Shown here in pieces: positions 38,277 to 46,920 of a stretch of DNA of 64,000 bases (position 1 is the first letter of the stretch; each line of letters opens with the position of its first letter). A program made the translations under genes and the position numbers. The notes under the pieces are model-generated. The model ran no database searches. It was not told the DNA's origin and saw only the letters and a list, made by a program, of their open reading frames with translations. The DNA is from Bacilli bacterium (lineage in GTDB: Bacteria > Bacillota_I > Bacilli_A > ML615J-28 > CAG-313), in contig JAFQPO010000002.1 of NCBI GenBank assembly GCA_017411715.1, forward strand, positions 62,001 through 126,000, written 5' to 3'.

Positions 38277-39401
38277 CTAACAAACTCTTACTGGTAATAT
38301 CAATTGTATCAAATTAGGGTCGTTTTCAGCCTCTATTGCAAAAGGTTTTATCTCTCCTGTGAATTTTATAGTAATTTGAGAGCTTTCAAACACCTTTAAA
38401 GCCTCTAAGAAGTATTTTGCGCTAAATGCTATTTGGAATGGTGGTAATTCAACACTTTTTAATGGAATTACCTCGTCTACAACCTTACCAATCTCGTTAG
38501 AATTGGATGAAATTTGAATACTTTGATCGTTATTTATAATGAATTTTACAATGCTTGAACTATCCATATTTGTGAATAAAGATGCTCTATCAACTGTTGA
38601 AATTAATGCGTTTTTGTCGAAAACTATCTCTATTAAATGGGCTTTTGGGAATAGACTTGATGTGTCTGGGAAGCTTCCTTCAATTAATCTTGTTACAAAT
38701 TTAACATCTTTATACACAAATAATACTTTATTTGCCATTACGTACATTAAAATATCTTCTTTATCGTCATCTATTATCTTACATAATTCTTCTAAAGCTT
38801 TACTTGGAACATTGACTCTGAACTGTGTATGATTGTTTTCTAGCTCAATTTCTTTCTTTGCTAATCTGTAACTATCTGTCGCTATTGCTTTTAATTTGTT
38901 ATTTTCTAGTTCTAAACAAACACCTGTTAAAGTGATTCTAGCTTCTGATGAACCTGCAGCAAAGGCAGTTTGTTTGATTAATTGTTTTATAAGACTTGCT
39001 TTAACTTGGATTGCTTCACCTATTGGTTCGAAATTTATAACAGGGTAATTATTTTTTTCTAGAGCTATTAATGTAAAGTTTGATCTATCTGATAGAATTT
39101 TGATTGTAGTTTCTTCAAATGTGGAAAACTCTACTTTCTTACCATCTATTTTTTTTGCTATATCTATAAAGTATTTACCTGGAACTACACACCAACCATC
39201 GTTTTCAATAACTAACGATTCTTCATTTTCTATGCATGCTTGAATAGAGATTTCACGATTTGTTGTTGTTAATATTAATTTATTATTATTAGTTTCAATC
39301 TTGATACCTGTTAGAACAGGAAGTGGTGTTTTTGAAGATAACCCTTTAGAAACGTTGTTTAATGCCTCTAGAAGAATTTCTCTAGCTATACTGAACTTCA
39401 T
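38277..39401 (-). CDS. dnaN: DNA polymerase III beta subunit (sliding clamp)
   Basis: DnaN is the ring-shaped clamp that tethers replicative polymerase to DNA. The 374-residue protein spans the three clamp domains, starting MKFSIAREILLEALNNVSKGL and ending QLILPVRVC, with the usual hydrophobic C-terminal pocket region. It lies 113 bases downstream of dnaA, and the gap holds a perfect DnaA box. Confidence 0.96.
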   Translation of the reverse strand: MKFSIAREILLEALNNVSKGLSSKTPLPVLTGIKIETNNNKLILTTTNREISIQACIENEESLVIENDGWCVVPGKYFIDIAKKIDGKKVEFSTFEETTIKILSDRSNFTLIALEKNNYPVINFEPIGEAIQVKASLIKQLIKQTAFAAGSSEARITLTGVCLELENNKLKAIATDSYRLAKKEIELENNHTQFRVNVPSKALEELCKIIDDDKEDILMYVMANKVLFVYKDVKFVTRLIEGSFPDTSSLFPKAHLIEIVFDKNALISTVDRASLFTNMDSSSIVKFIINNDQSIQISSNSNEIGKVVDEVIPLKSVELPPFQIAFSAKYFLEALKVFESSQITIKFTGEIKPFAIEAENDPNLIQLILPVRVC

Positions 39402-39462
39402 AAAAAAACTCCTTTTATATATTTATTTAAAATTAATTTATTATTATTAAGTGATGTGGAAA

Positions 39463-39471
39463 TGTGGATAA
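39463..39471 (-). promoter_or_regulatory. DnaA box between dnaA and dnaN
   Basis: TGTGGATAA is a perfect reverse DnaA box. A half-matching TGTGGAAAT lies directly before it at 39455. In Bacillus a second box cluster also lies between dnaA and dnaN, giving a bipartite origin. Confidence 0.6.
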
Positions 39472-39488
39472 CTAAATATAGGAGACAT

Positions 39489-39510
39489 ATTCTCTGTCCT
39501 TATATTATAG
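39489..39510 (-). promoter_or_regulatory. dnaN upstream promoter element (copy of a repeated 22-mer)
   Basis: On the minus strand this reads CTATAATATAAGGACA plus six more bases, containing a TATAAT -10 for dnaN. All but one of its 22 bases recur at 51110-51131 in front of the unknown membrane protein gene. No good -35 is visible at 17 bases. Confidence 0.5.
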
Positions 39511-39514
39511 CAAA

Positions 39515-40903
39515 TTATTTTGATTCTAAATCTTTGGAAATGTTTGCGATAGCTTGTTTATAAGTCCAATCATTTTCCACAAGAGCTTTGATTTTATCTA
39601 GAGTATACATAACTGTGGTATGATCTTTATAACCGAAGTGTGTGGCAATAGTTTTATAAGTAGGACTATATAAAGTATGTACCAAATATATCGCTATTTG
39701 TCTTGCAAGAACAATTTCTTTCTTTCTTGTTGCTGAACATAAATCAGATAAAGTGATGTTATAGTACTTAGCAACAGCTTCTTTTATTGTTTTAATACCT
39801 TGTTCATTATCATCTTCAATTGCTTCAGAAGAAGTTTCTAACAAAACATCTAAAGCGTTTTTTGCATTTTCAAGCGTATAAGGATAATTAAACGCAACAC
39901 AGAAGTTGATAAATCTGCGTAAAGCCCCTTCTAAATCTCTGATATTAGTACTAAAATTGTTAGCAATGTAGTTAAGAACCTCATCAGGAATATCAGAAGG
40001 ATTATTAATTAATTGATTTAATTTATGTTTTAAAATGTTTTTTCTATGATCAGGGTCAGGTTTTTTTATATCAATAAGTCCACCCCATGCAAATCTAGAC
40101 TTTAATCTACTCATTATATTCTCTAAATCACTAGCTTTTCTGTCAGAAGTTATAATTATTTGCTTGTTATTTTCAAACAAATATTCAAACAATTTAAAGA
40201 ATTCTTCTTGAGTGCCTTCCTTTTTTGCTAAAAATTGTATATCATCAACAAGTAAAACATCAGCTGAACGATAATAAGAATAAAATTGATCTAATCCAGT
40301 ACCGTCTTTTTTACGTGTAGCTAGATAATAATCGTCAGCAAATTGTTGAGCTGTTGTGTAAATAACATTAGAATTAATGTCGCGATCTAATATATAATGA
40401 CCAATTGCCATCATTAAATGTGTTTTACCAAGACCGACATCTCCAAAAATGTATAAAGGGTTTAAAGTAACATGAGGAGATTCAGCAACTTTTGTTGCAG
40501 TAATAAATGCAAAACGATTAGATTCACCCGTTACAAAGTTTTCAAAGGTGTATTCAACACGAAGTTTTCTATTATTTCTTGTTAATTCACTTTCATCAGG
40601 TTTATTAAATTCTTTTTTTGCTTTTTCAGCATCTTCTTTTTTTGCATCCTCTAAAATTATAGCTTTAAATTTTGTAGGTTCGGATGTAAATTTCTTTAAA
40701 GCTTCATTAGCTGAGTCTAGGTAGAATTTTTCAAATCTGTATTTTGCAAGACCGTTTTCCACAATTAAATAAATATAATTGTTTAAAACTTTGTGTACAG
40801 ATACGATAGGTTCTATAACAGCTTCAAAGTCAGCTAAAGAAACAGTGTTAGAATTTTTTAATTCATTTTTTGTTAAATTCCAAAGTTGGATTGCTTTTTC
40901 CAC
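39515..40903 (-). CDS. dnaA: Chromosomal replication initiator DnaA
   Basis: DnaA binds DnaA boxes and melts the origin. The 462-residue protein has Walker A GDVGLGKTHLMMAIGHY, Walker B VLLVDDIQFLAKKEGTQEEF and the domain IV helix-turn-helix ending FGYKDHTTV, where most homologues have FGGRDHTTV. I start at GTG 40903, preceded by AAAGGTG; an in-frame ATG 30 bases further up would add MIKRRKKGDF, and still longer readings enter the DnaA-box region. Confidence 0.96.
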   Translation of the reverse strand: MEKAIQLWNLTKNELKNSNTVSLADFEAVIEPIVSVHKVLNNYIYLIVENGLAKYRFEKFYLDSANEALKKFTSEPTKFKAIILEDAKKEDAEKAKKEFNKPDESELTRNNRKLRVEYTFENFVTGESNRFAFITATKVAESPHVTLNPLYIFGDVGLGKTHLMMAIGHYILDRDINSNVIYTTAQQFADDYYLATRKKDGTGLDQFYSYYRSADVLLVDDIQFLAKKEGTQEEFFKLFEYLFENNKQIIITSDRKASDLENIMSRLKSRFAWGGLIDIKKPDPDHRKNILKHKLNQLINNPSDIPDEVLNYIANNFSTNIRDLEGALRRFINFCVAFNYPYTLENAKNALDVLLETSSEAIEDDNEQGIKTIKEAVAKYYNITLSDLCSATRKKEIVLARQIAIYLVHTLYSPTYKTIATHFGYKDHTTVMYTLDKIKALVENDWTYKQAIANISKDLESK

Positions 40904-41067
40904 AAAATCACCTTTCTTTCTTCTTTTTATCATACCATACTTTGACAAAAAAATCATATAAATAGTATTTTTTTTAAAAAATATTATCCACATAAAATTT
41001 TGTGGATAACTTTTTCTATTTATCCACTTTTAAAATTATTTATTTCCACATGTGGATATGTGTATAA
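40896..41067. other. oriC: Chromosomal origin, DnaA-box cluster
   Basis: Perfect TTATCCACA boxes lie at 40984-40992 (plus) and 41001-41009 (minus). One-mismatch boxes lie at 40896-40904, 41020-41028, 41051-41059 and 41059-41067. A T/A-only stretch at about 40950-40985 could be the unwinding element. The cluster is directly upstream of dnaA, and gene polarity switches here from leftward to rightward. Confidence 0.85.
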
Positions 41068-41145
41068 ATATGCAAACAAACAAAATAAGCGTTTTTCGTG
41101 TATAAAATAGTTAATTATGATAAAATACTAAAACGAGGTGACAAT

Positions 41146-42180
41146 ATGAAATTTGTATCAAGTTTAAAAACAAGTGTTAAAATATTAATGTTAGTAGCTT
41201 ACACATTAGTATTAATATTATTATCTGCACTTTCAATCAATTTAATGAAAAAAGAAAACAAATTTGAAGAATATAAATTCTTAGCACATGATGAAAACAT
41301 AGAAGTTGCTGTTATGCTTTTTGAAAAAAGAACTCCATCAAAAGCTAGTGATGAAAACTCAAGAGAAGTAGCTAAATGGAATGCTAGAATTACACTTAAT
41401 TCATTAGATTCTTCAGCGAAATACAAAAATGTAAATGCTTATTTGATTTTAGAAACTAACTCTGGTAAATTAATTTATAATGAAAAAATGAAACCAGAAG
41501 AAGCGAAATTAGAAACTTCATATATTTCTAATTACTCAAGTTTTACAGGGATTACCAGCTTAAAAGAAGAAAAAAATAGTACAACTAATGAATTTGAAGT
41601 AAAAGATGAATCACCAAGATACGGATATTTAACTGTTATGTACGAAAAGCAATCAAAAGAAGATGAAAAAACGTGGACAAAACATCAAATTGATTATAAA
41701 TTTGATGTAATAGAGAGTTCACAAGAAGATTTTACAAAATATGAAATAACAACTGCTCAAGAAAATAAAGATGAATATATTATAGATTTAAAAGATACGA
41801 ACAAACTTTATTCAATATCTTTTAAAAAGAATCATACTGATGATGATTATAGATATAATGTTGATTTAAATTATAGTAAAGAAGAAATTGGTAAAGCAGG
41901 AATTAACGTAGATGATTCTTCAATCGCGGTATTCGCAAAAGTGTCTAATGATAAAAATGACAAAAATAATGTAATTAGCGATTACGTTCAATTATTGCAT
42001 GTATATGGTATTTTTACTCAAAGAGAATCAGGAATACCACTAACAGGATCTACAATTTCTGTTCCAAAAGATTATAAAATATCTGAATTATATATTCTTG
42101 TTACGTTAAGAACAGAAAGTGGAAAAACAACTCAAAGTAGAGTTAAATTAGATATAGCAGAAATAGAAAACGCAAAATAA
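41146..42180 (+). CDS. Membrane-anchored extracytoplasmic protein of unknown function
   Basis: I do not recognise a family. The 344-residue protein has one membrane segment at about residues 13-33 (no lipobox Cys) and a Lys/Glu-rich hydrophilic remainder predicted to lie outside the cell. A beta-rich composition with blocks such as YGYLTVMYEKQ and ISELYILVTLRTESGKTT suggests one or more Ig-like folds. ATG 41146 has CGAGGTG upstream. It is the first gene right of the origin, has its own terminator and sits where Bacillus has rpmH next to dnaA. Confidence 0.75.
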   Translation: MKFVSSLKTSVKILMLVAYTLVLILLSALSINLMKKENKFEEYKFLAHDENIEVAVMLFEKRTPSKASDENSREVAKWNARITLNSLDSSAKYKNVNAYLILETNSGKLIYNEKMKPEEAKLETSYISNYSSFTGITSLKEEKNSTTNEFEVKDESPRYGYLTVMYEKQSKEDEKTWTKHQIDYKFDVIESSQEDFTKYEITTAQENKDEYIIDLKDTNKLYSISFKKNHTDDDYRYNVDLNYSKEEIGKAGINVDDSSIAVFAKVSNDKNDKNNVISDYVQLLHVYGIFTQRESGIPLTGSTISVPKDYKISELYILVTLRTESGKTTQSRVKLDIAEIENAK

Positions 42181-42182
42181 AA

Positions 42183-42213
42183 AACAAGCAAAAAACAATT
42201 GCTTGTTTTTTTT
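42183..42213 (+). terminator. Terminator after the 344-residue membrane-anchored protein
   Basis: The stem AACAAGCA / TGCTTGTT is followed by eight or more T residues on the plus strand. Confidence 0.85.
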
Positions 42214-42225
42214 AAATTTAATAAG

Positions 42226-42254
42226 TTGACAAAACAAACAAAATAGGCTATAAT
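42226..42254 (+). promoter_or_regulatory. Consensus SigA promoter of rpmH
   Basis: TTGACA and TATAAT are both perfect and 17 bases apart, 30 bases before rpmH. This is among the strongest promoters in the window. Confidence 0.85.
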
Positions 42255-42284
42255 ATATTAGCATGGTTTTATGGAGGTGCTCAA

Positions 42285-42419
42285 ATGAAAAGAACATACC
42301 AACCTAACAAACGTAAACATAGTAAAACTCACGGCTTCCGTGCTCGTATGGCAACAGTAGGAGGCAGAAAAGTGTTAGCACGCAGACGTTTAAAAGGTCG
42401 CAAAGTCCTTTCTGCTTAA
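42285..42419 (+). CDS. rpmH: 50S ribosomal protein L34 (bL34)
   Basis: A 44-residue reading frame beginning [20 protein letters not shown] and ending [14 protein letters not shown], typical of L34 throughout. GGAGGTG precedes the ATG. The gene neighbours the origin and rnpA, as in most bacteria. Confidence 0.98.
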   Translation: MKRTYQPNKRKHSKTHGFRARMATVGGRKVLARRRLKGRKVLSA

Positions 42420-42447
42420 AAATTACTATAAACAATTTATTTACTTG

Positions 42448-42490
42448 GACCACTTTTGTCACTAAATTACAGAAGAGGTCTTTTTATTTT
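42448..42490 (+). terminator. Terminator/attenuator between rpmH and rnpA
   Basis: The imperfect 12-bp stem GACCACTTTTGT / ACAGAAGAGGTC (10 pairs match) is followed by TTTTTATTTT. It would make rpmH mRNA far more abundant than the rnpA-yidC-jag readthrough transcript. Confidence 0.7.
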
Positions 42491-42507
42491 GTAAAAAGGA
42501 GGTTAGC

Positions 42508-42858
42508 ATGAAAAAAGAATTTAGATTAAAGAAAAACCATGAAATCGCTAAAGTTGTCAAAATTAGACAAAGAATATGCGGAGAATGCTATAACCTTTAT
42601 TATCAAAAAAATAATATAAAAACAAAAATCGCATTTTCAGTTTCAAAAAAATACGGAACAGCAGTAGAAAGAAACTACGCAAAGAGAGTGGCGAGAGAGA
42701 TAATAAGAGAATATTATGATACATTACCAAAAGATAACATAGTATTAGTAATAAAAGCTCCAAGTAAATTAAAAAGTTTTCAAGAAAAGAAAAAAGATTT
42801 AGATAAGATTATAGAAATATTTAAAAGAAAGGAACAAAAAAATAATGAAAACAAATAA
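42508..42858 (+). CDS. rnpA: Ribonuclease P protein component
   Basis: RnpA is the protein cofactor of RNase P, which trims tRNA 5-prime ends. The 116-residue basic protein has the family block VERNYAKRVAREIIREYY, a slightly altered RNR motif, and the early FRLKKNHEIAKVV-type helix. AAAGGAGG precedes the ATG. It overlaps yidC by 14 bases. Confidence 0.95.
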   Translation: MKKEFRLKKNHEIAKVVKIRQRICGECYNLYYQKNNIKTKIAFSVSKKYGTAVERNYAKRVAREIIREYYDTLPKDNIVLVIKAPSKLKSFQEKKKDLDKIIEIFKRKEQKNNENK

Positions 42859-44614
42859 AAGATTTTTAAAATTAAGTGCTATTTGTGTTTTTGTGTTTGT
42901 TTTGTTATTAACACTAACATCTTGTGGTAATAATAAAACTTATAAAACATACGAAGATTCAGCAAGTGCAGTTTTAAATGCCCAACAAACAACGCTTGTA
43001 ACTGAGTTAAATAAAAATTTAGCAACAGTTATGACAAGTGATGAAGAAAAAGCAGCGCTAATTGATCGCATCAATTATGCAGCACAAAAACTTGCAGATC
43101 CAGATACAAATAAAAATTTAAATAATCAAATTGAAACAGTTATAGCCGGAACAAAAGAAGACGGTGTAAAATTTAATGAAGAAAAAGTTGCATTATTAAA
43201 TAAATTCGCTGAAATAAAAACTGACTCTAGTTTAGTATCAGAAACAGTAGCAAAAAATTTTAAAGATAAAATTCGCAGTTATGTATCTGTTGAAGGGGTT
43301 TCAAAATCTTTACAAGATGCAGTTTTAGCAGAATTAGAAGAAATTTTCACAAACGCTTTACTTGGTGTAACTTTAGGAACAAATACTGAATTATTATCAA
43401 AAGTTTATGATGATGTAGAAAGTTATATTAATACATATATTGCGGTAATTGAAAAAACAAGAACTGCGGTAATAGATACAACAAAAATCAAAGCAATTGT
43501 TATAAGTGTAACAAAAGAAGCTATAGTAGGTGAAATGAAAAACTATAAAGACAACCACCTAGAAGAAGCAGAAGACTTCAGAATTGCTTTAGCAGATAAA
43601 TCATTTGAAAAACTTGAAAAACAATTAGAAAATGTCACAGAACTAGATTATTCAAATGTTAAAGATGAAAATGTAGAAAACGCAACTAACGGATATCAAA
43701 TATTAAAAAATTTCACTTTAGATGTTGCGAATTACACATCAACAAAATATCAAGAACCTATTCGTTGGAAACCAATTACAAGCTTTGGTGGTTTCTTTAG
43801 TAATTTCTTTAACAATTTCTTAGTATTCCCTATTGGATGGCTAATGAAAACTTTATCTGTATTATTTGGTGGATATTATGTTATAGGTTTATTATTAGCT
43901 ACAGTCTTAGTTCGTACAATCGCATGGCCAATTTATGCGAAAACAAACGATATGACTATTAAAATGCAATTAATGCAACCTGAATTAACAAAACTTCAAG
44001 AAAAATATGCTAATCGTCCTGATCCAGAATCTCAAAACCAAATGAGAATGGAACAAGCAAGACTATACAAAAAATATAAAGTAGGAATTGGCGGATGCTT
44101 ATTGCAATTCTTACAATTCCCTATATTTATTGCTGTATTTAATGCTGTAAATAGAATGCCTTATACAACAGGTGAAGTACCAGGAACAAGTAATTGGTTA
44201 TCTCAATTAAACACACATGTTGCAAGCATTGATTTATTAAAAGATCATGGTGAACTTTGGTCAAATGATTTCTGGGCTATTATATTGATAATCATATTGG
44301 TATTATTAACTCAACAAATAAATCAAAAAGTAAACGAAATTAAACAAAAAGCTGCTCAAGAAAAAGCACAAGAAAATATCCCAGCATATAGAAGACAAGC
44401 AGCCGCTCAATCTGCTAATAACTCTAGCATGAAATATATGATGGCTTTCTTATCAGTTATGATGGTTGTATTTGTATGGCAAAGTGCAGCAGGCCTTGGT
44501 ATTTATTGGTTAATTGGTAATATTTATTCAACAGTACAAACAATTATAAATAACAAATTAAGCGAAAAACGCGCAGAAAAATTAAGATCAAAATATGAAA
44601 GTTACAAATATTAA
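42845..44614 (+). CDS. yidC: Membrane protein insertase YidC/OxaA with large extra N-terminal domain
   Basis: YidC inserts membrane proteins alone or with Sec. The C-terminal half (from about residue 300) is a normal YidC2 core: RWKPITSFGGFF, the groove Arg in TVLVRTIAWPIYAK, GGCLLQFLQFPIFIAVFNA and a final hydrophobic pair with a basic tail. The protein is 589 residues against about 260-290 for SpoIIIJ-type proteins. The added region (residues 28-300) follows a lipoprotein signal with Cys27 in TLTSCGN and is mostly predicted helix, rich in Lys, Glu, Asn and Ala. It would sit outside the membrane, like the unrelated periplasmic domain of Gram-negative YidC. Confidence 0.93.
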   Translation: MKTNKRFLKLSAICVFVFVLLLTLTSCGNNKTYKTYEDSASAVLNAQQTTLVTELNKNLATVMTSDEEKAALIDRINYAAQKLADPDTNKNLNNQIETVIAGTKEDGVKFNEEKVALLNKFAEIKTDSSLVSETVAKNFKDKIRSYVSVEGVSKSLQDAVLAELEEIFTNALLGVTLGTNTELLSKVYDDVESYINTYIAVIEKTRTAVIDTTKIKAIVISVTKEAIVGEMKNYKDNHLEEAEDFRIALADKSFEKLEKQLENVTELDYSNVKDENVENATNGYQILKNFTLDVANYTSTKYQEPIRWKPITSFGGFFSNFFNNFLVFPIGWLMKTLSVLFGGYYVIGLLLATVLVRTIAWPIYAKTNDMTIKMQLMQPELTKLQEKYANRPDPESQNQMRMEQARLYKKYKVGIGGCLLQFLQFPIFIAVFNAVNRMPYTTGEVPGTSNWLSQLNTHVASIDLLKDHGELWSNDFWAIILIIILVLLTQQINQKVNEIKQKAAQEKAQENIPAYRRQAAAQSANNSSMKYMMAFLSVMMVVFVWQSAAGLGIYWLIGNIYSTVQTIINNKLSEKRAEKLRSKYESYKY

Positions 44615-44625
44615 AGGTGAACATA

Positions 44626-45246
44626 ATGAAAGAAAAAATATATACTGGTAACACATTAGCAGAAGTTGAACAACAAGCTGTAAAAGATTTAGGTGTTAGT
44701 AAAGATGATTTATATTTTGATGTATTAACAGATGAAAATACACCAAAAGAAGAAATCCAAATACATGTAATGGTTGATGCTAATCCTGTAAAAAAAGGAA
44801 AAGACTATTTAGAAACATATCTAGATAACGCAAATATCATGGGATTTATCGAAAGAAAAATGAGAGATAATACTGTAGAATATGGAATTAGCACAGAAAA
44901 TGCAAATGCAGTGTTAATTGGAAAAAACTCAAAAACATTAACAGCGCTTCAATATTTGTCATCACTTGTAGTGAATCAATATTTTGATAAAGAAAGCGAA
45001 AGTGGCTTAATTGTCAAAGTTGACGTTGGAGACTATCGTAAAAAACGCGATGAAAATTTAGAAAAAATGGCAACAAGAATTGCTAAAGATGTAGCAAGAA
45101 CAAAAGTTCCTGTTAAATTACACTATATGAATTCATACGAAAGAAAAGTTATCCACAATAAACTTGCTGATTGGCGTGATGTTACTACACATTCAGAAGG
45201 TGTAGAACCACAAAGATATTTAATTATCGAACCAAAGAAAAAATAA
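44626..45246 (+). CDS. jag: KhpB/Jag RNA-binding protein
   Basis: KhpB (Jag, EloR) is an RNA-binding regulator with KH and R3H domains, linked to cell elongation in streptococci. The 206-residue protein has a Jag-N domain (IYTGNTLAEVEQQAVKDLGV), a KH domain with VLIGKNSKTLTALQYLSSLV and an R3H domain with SYERKVIHNKLADWRDVTTH. I use ATG 44626, with AAAGGTG upstream, 11 bases after yidC. Confidence 0.94.
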   Translation: MKEKIYTGNTLAEVEQQAVKDLGVSKDDLYFDVLTDENTPKEEIQIHVMVDANPVKKGKDYLETYLDNANIMGFIERKMRDNTVEYGISTENANAVLIGKNSKTLTALQYLSSLVVNQYFDKESESGLIVKVDVGDYRKKRDENLEKMATRIAKDVARTKVPVKLHYMNSYERKVIHNKLADWRDVTTHSEGVEPQRYLIIEPKKK

Positions 45247-45282
45247 AAAAGAGAGAAAGGGTAAAACCTTTCCCTCTTTTTT
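45247..45282 (+). terminator. Terminator after jag
   Basis: The stem GAGAGAAAGG / CCTTTCCCTC (one mismatch) with loop GTAAAA is followed by TTTTTT. Confidence 0.85.
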
Positions 45283-45338
45283 ATAAAAAAAGAAACGAGA
45301 ATTGAATAAAATAAAAATTAAAAAAGTAATTTTTATGA

Positions 45339-45373
45339 TCTTTGTAATAATAAAGGAGCGTTAATTACAAAGA
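45339..45373. repeat. Inverted repeat upstream of mnmE
   Basis: TCTTTGTAAT (45339-45348) and ATTACAAAGA (45364-45373) form a perfect 10-bp inverted repeat around a 15-base centre that contains AAAGGAG. No T-run or gene follows within 130 bases. It may be a protein-binding site or an RNA hairpin of unknown role. Confidence 0.5.
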
Positions 45374-45456
45374 CAAAATAATTATAACATAGAAAAAATA
45401 AAAACAATATAATTAAGTTTTTGAAAATGTTTACACAAAAAAATATAAATCAAAAG

Positions 45457-45486
45457 TTGGCGTAATTTTAGGCTTTTTGATATAAT
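45457..45486 (+). promoter_or_regulatory. Promoter of mnmE
   Basis: TTGGCG and a perfect TATAAT are 18 bases apart; the mnmE ATG follows about 20 bases later, giving a very short leader with AGAGGTG. Confidence 0.6.
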
Positions 45487-45505
45487 GTAACAAAGAGGTG
45501 ATAAA

Positions 45506-46879
45506 ATGAATTTTAAATCACTGTTTGATGAAACAATTGTTGGAATATCAACAGCTCTTGAAAAAGGAGCGGTTTCAATAATAAGATTAAGTGGTAATAA
45601 TTCTATCGATTTAGTAAACAAAGTATTTAAAGGGAAAAATCTTTTAAACGCTAAAAGTCACACAATTACTTACGGACATATATATGATAGTAAAAATGAC
45701 AAAATAATTGATGAAGTATTAGTGTCTATATTTAGAAGTCCGAGAAGCTATACAAAAGAAGATGTTGTAGAAATAAATTGTCATGGTGGTATTTTGGTGA
45801 CTAATATCATTTTTAATTTACTTGTAGAATTAGGTGCCAGAATCGCAGAACCTGGCGAGTTTACTAAAAGAGCTTTTTTTAATGGTAGAATTGATTTAAC
45901 CAAAGCAGAAGCTGTCATGGATGTAATTGATGCGGAAAACAAAAAAGCTTTAGATGTTGCTAATTCTACAATGAATGGAAGTATTAAAAAAGTAGTACTT
46001 TCATTACAAGAAAGATTAATAAATATTATTGCCCAAATAAATGTTAATATAGATTATCCAGAATACGATGATGTAGAACAATTAGAAAATGAAGTAATTA
46101 AACCTGAAATTAAAAAGATTAAAATAGAAACGGAAGAAATAATCAACAGAGCTAAAGATGTATTTAAAATTAAAAGCGGAATAAATACAGTAATTGTTGG
46201 AAAACCTAATGTTGGTAAAAGCAGTTTAATGAATGCTTTATTAAGTGAAAACAAAGCAATTGTAACATCGGTTCCAGGAACTACACGTGACGCAATAGAA
46301 GCTAAACTTAATTTAGGAACAATAACATTAAATTTAATCGACACTGCAGGTGTTAGAGAAACAGAAGATGTTGTAGAAAAAATAGGTGTACAAATAACAA
46401 AAGAAAAAATAGCAAACGCTGATTTACTTTTAGCTATGTTTGATGGAAATAAAGAACTAACAGAAGAAGATTATGATATCTTAGAACAAATCAAAGACAA
46501 AAAACATATATCAATAATTAATAAAAGTGATTTAGAACAAAAAATAGATATAACAAAACTTGATAAATATATATATGTTTCTGCCAAAACACAGGATAAC
46601 CTTGATGCTTTAGAAAAAGAAATTTTAAACATTGTTATATCTAAAGACTTTGATCCTTCAAAAACAAGTTATATTAGTAATGCTCGTCAATTAAATTGTA
46701 TGCAAAAAGCTAAAGAAGCACTAGATATTGCGTTAGAATCAATAGAAAATCAAGTGGATATAGATATAATTGAACTTTACTTAAAAGATGCTTGGTTTAA
46801 TTTAGGATCAATAATCGGAAATGTGGAAGATGATGATTTGTTAGACAATTTATTTAGTAAATTTTGTTTAGGTAAATAA
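45506..46879 (+). CDS. mnmE: tRNA modification GTPase MnmE
   Basis: MnmE, with MnmG, makes 5-carboxymethylaminomethyl groups on wobble U34. The 457-residue protein has the folate-binding N-terminal domain, the G domain inserted in the helical part (G1 GKPNVGKSS, G2 TTRDAIE, G3 DTAGVRE, G4 NKSD) and the terminal Cys motif FCLGK. mnmG, which usually follows, is not next to it here; a T-box operon is. Confidence 0.97.
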   Translation: MNFKSLFDETIVGISTALEKGAVSIIRLSGNNSIDLVNKVFKGKNLLNAKSHTITYGHIYDSKNDKIIDEVLVSIFRSPRSYTKEDVVEINCHGGILVTNIIFNLLVELGARIAEPGEFTKRAFFNGRIDLTKAEAVMDVIDAENKKALDVANSTMNGSIKKVVLSLQERLINIIAQINVNIDYPEYDDVEQLENEVIKPEIKKIKIETEEIINRAKDVFKIKSGINTVIVGKPNVGKSSLMNALLSENKAIVTSVPGTTRDAIEAKLNLGTITLNLIDTAGVRETEDVVEKIGVQITKEKIANADLLLAMFDGNKELTEEDYDILEQIKDKKHISIINKSDLEQKIDITKLDKYIYVSAKTQDNLDALEKEILNIVISKDFDPSKTSYISNARQLNCMQKAKEALDIALESIENQVDIDIIELYLKDAWFNLGSIIGNVEDDDLLDNLFSKFCLGK

Positions 46880-46888
46880 GTCTTATTA

Positions 46889-46917
46889 TTGACATAATAA
46901 AAAAAATATTATATAAT
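46889..46917 (+). promoter_or_regulatory. SigA-type promoter of the Asn T-box operon
   Basis: Perfect TTGACA and TATAAT are 17 bases apart immediately after mnmE. Confidence 0.8.
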
Positions 46918-46920
46918 TTT

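Noticed and set aside
40904-40993. 30-residue N-terminal extension of DnaA
   Set aside because: It runs through the ribosome binding site into the DnaA-box side of the origin; the GTG at 40903 has AAAGGTG at good spacing and begins typical domain I.
42559-42763. Minus-strand frame inside rnpA
   Set aside because: Hydrophobic antisense of an A-rich gene, a common artefact; no start context.
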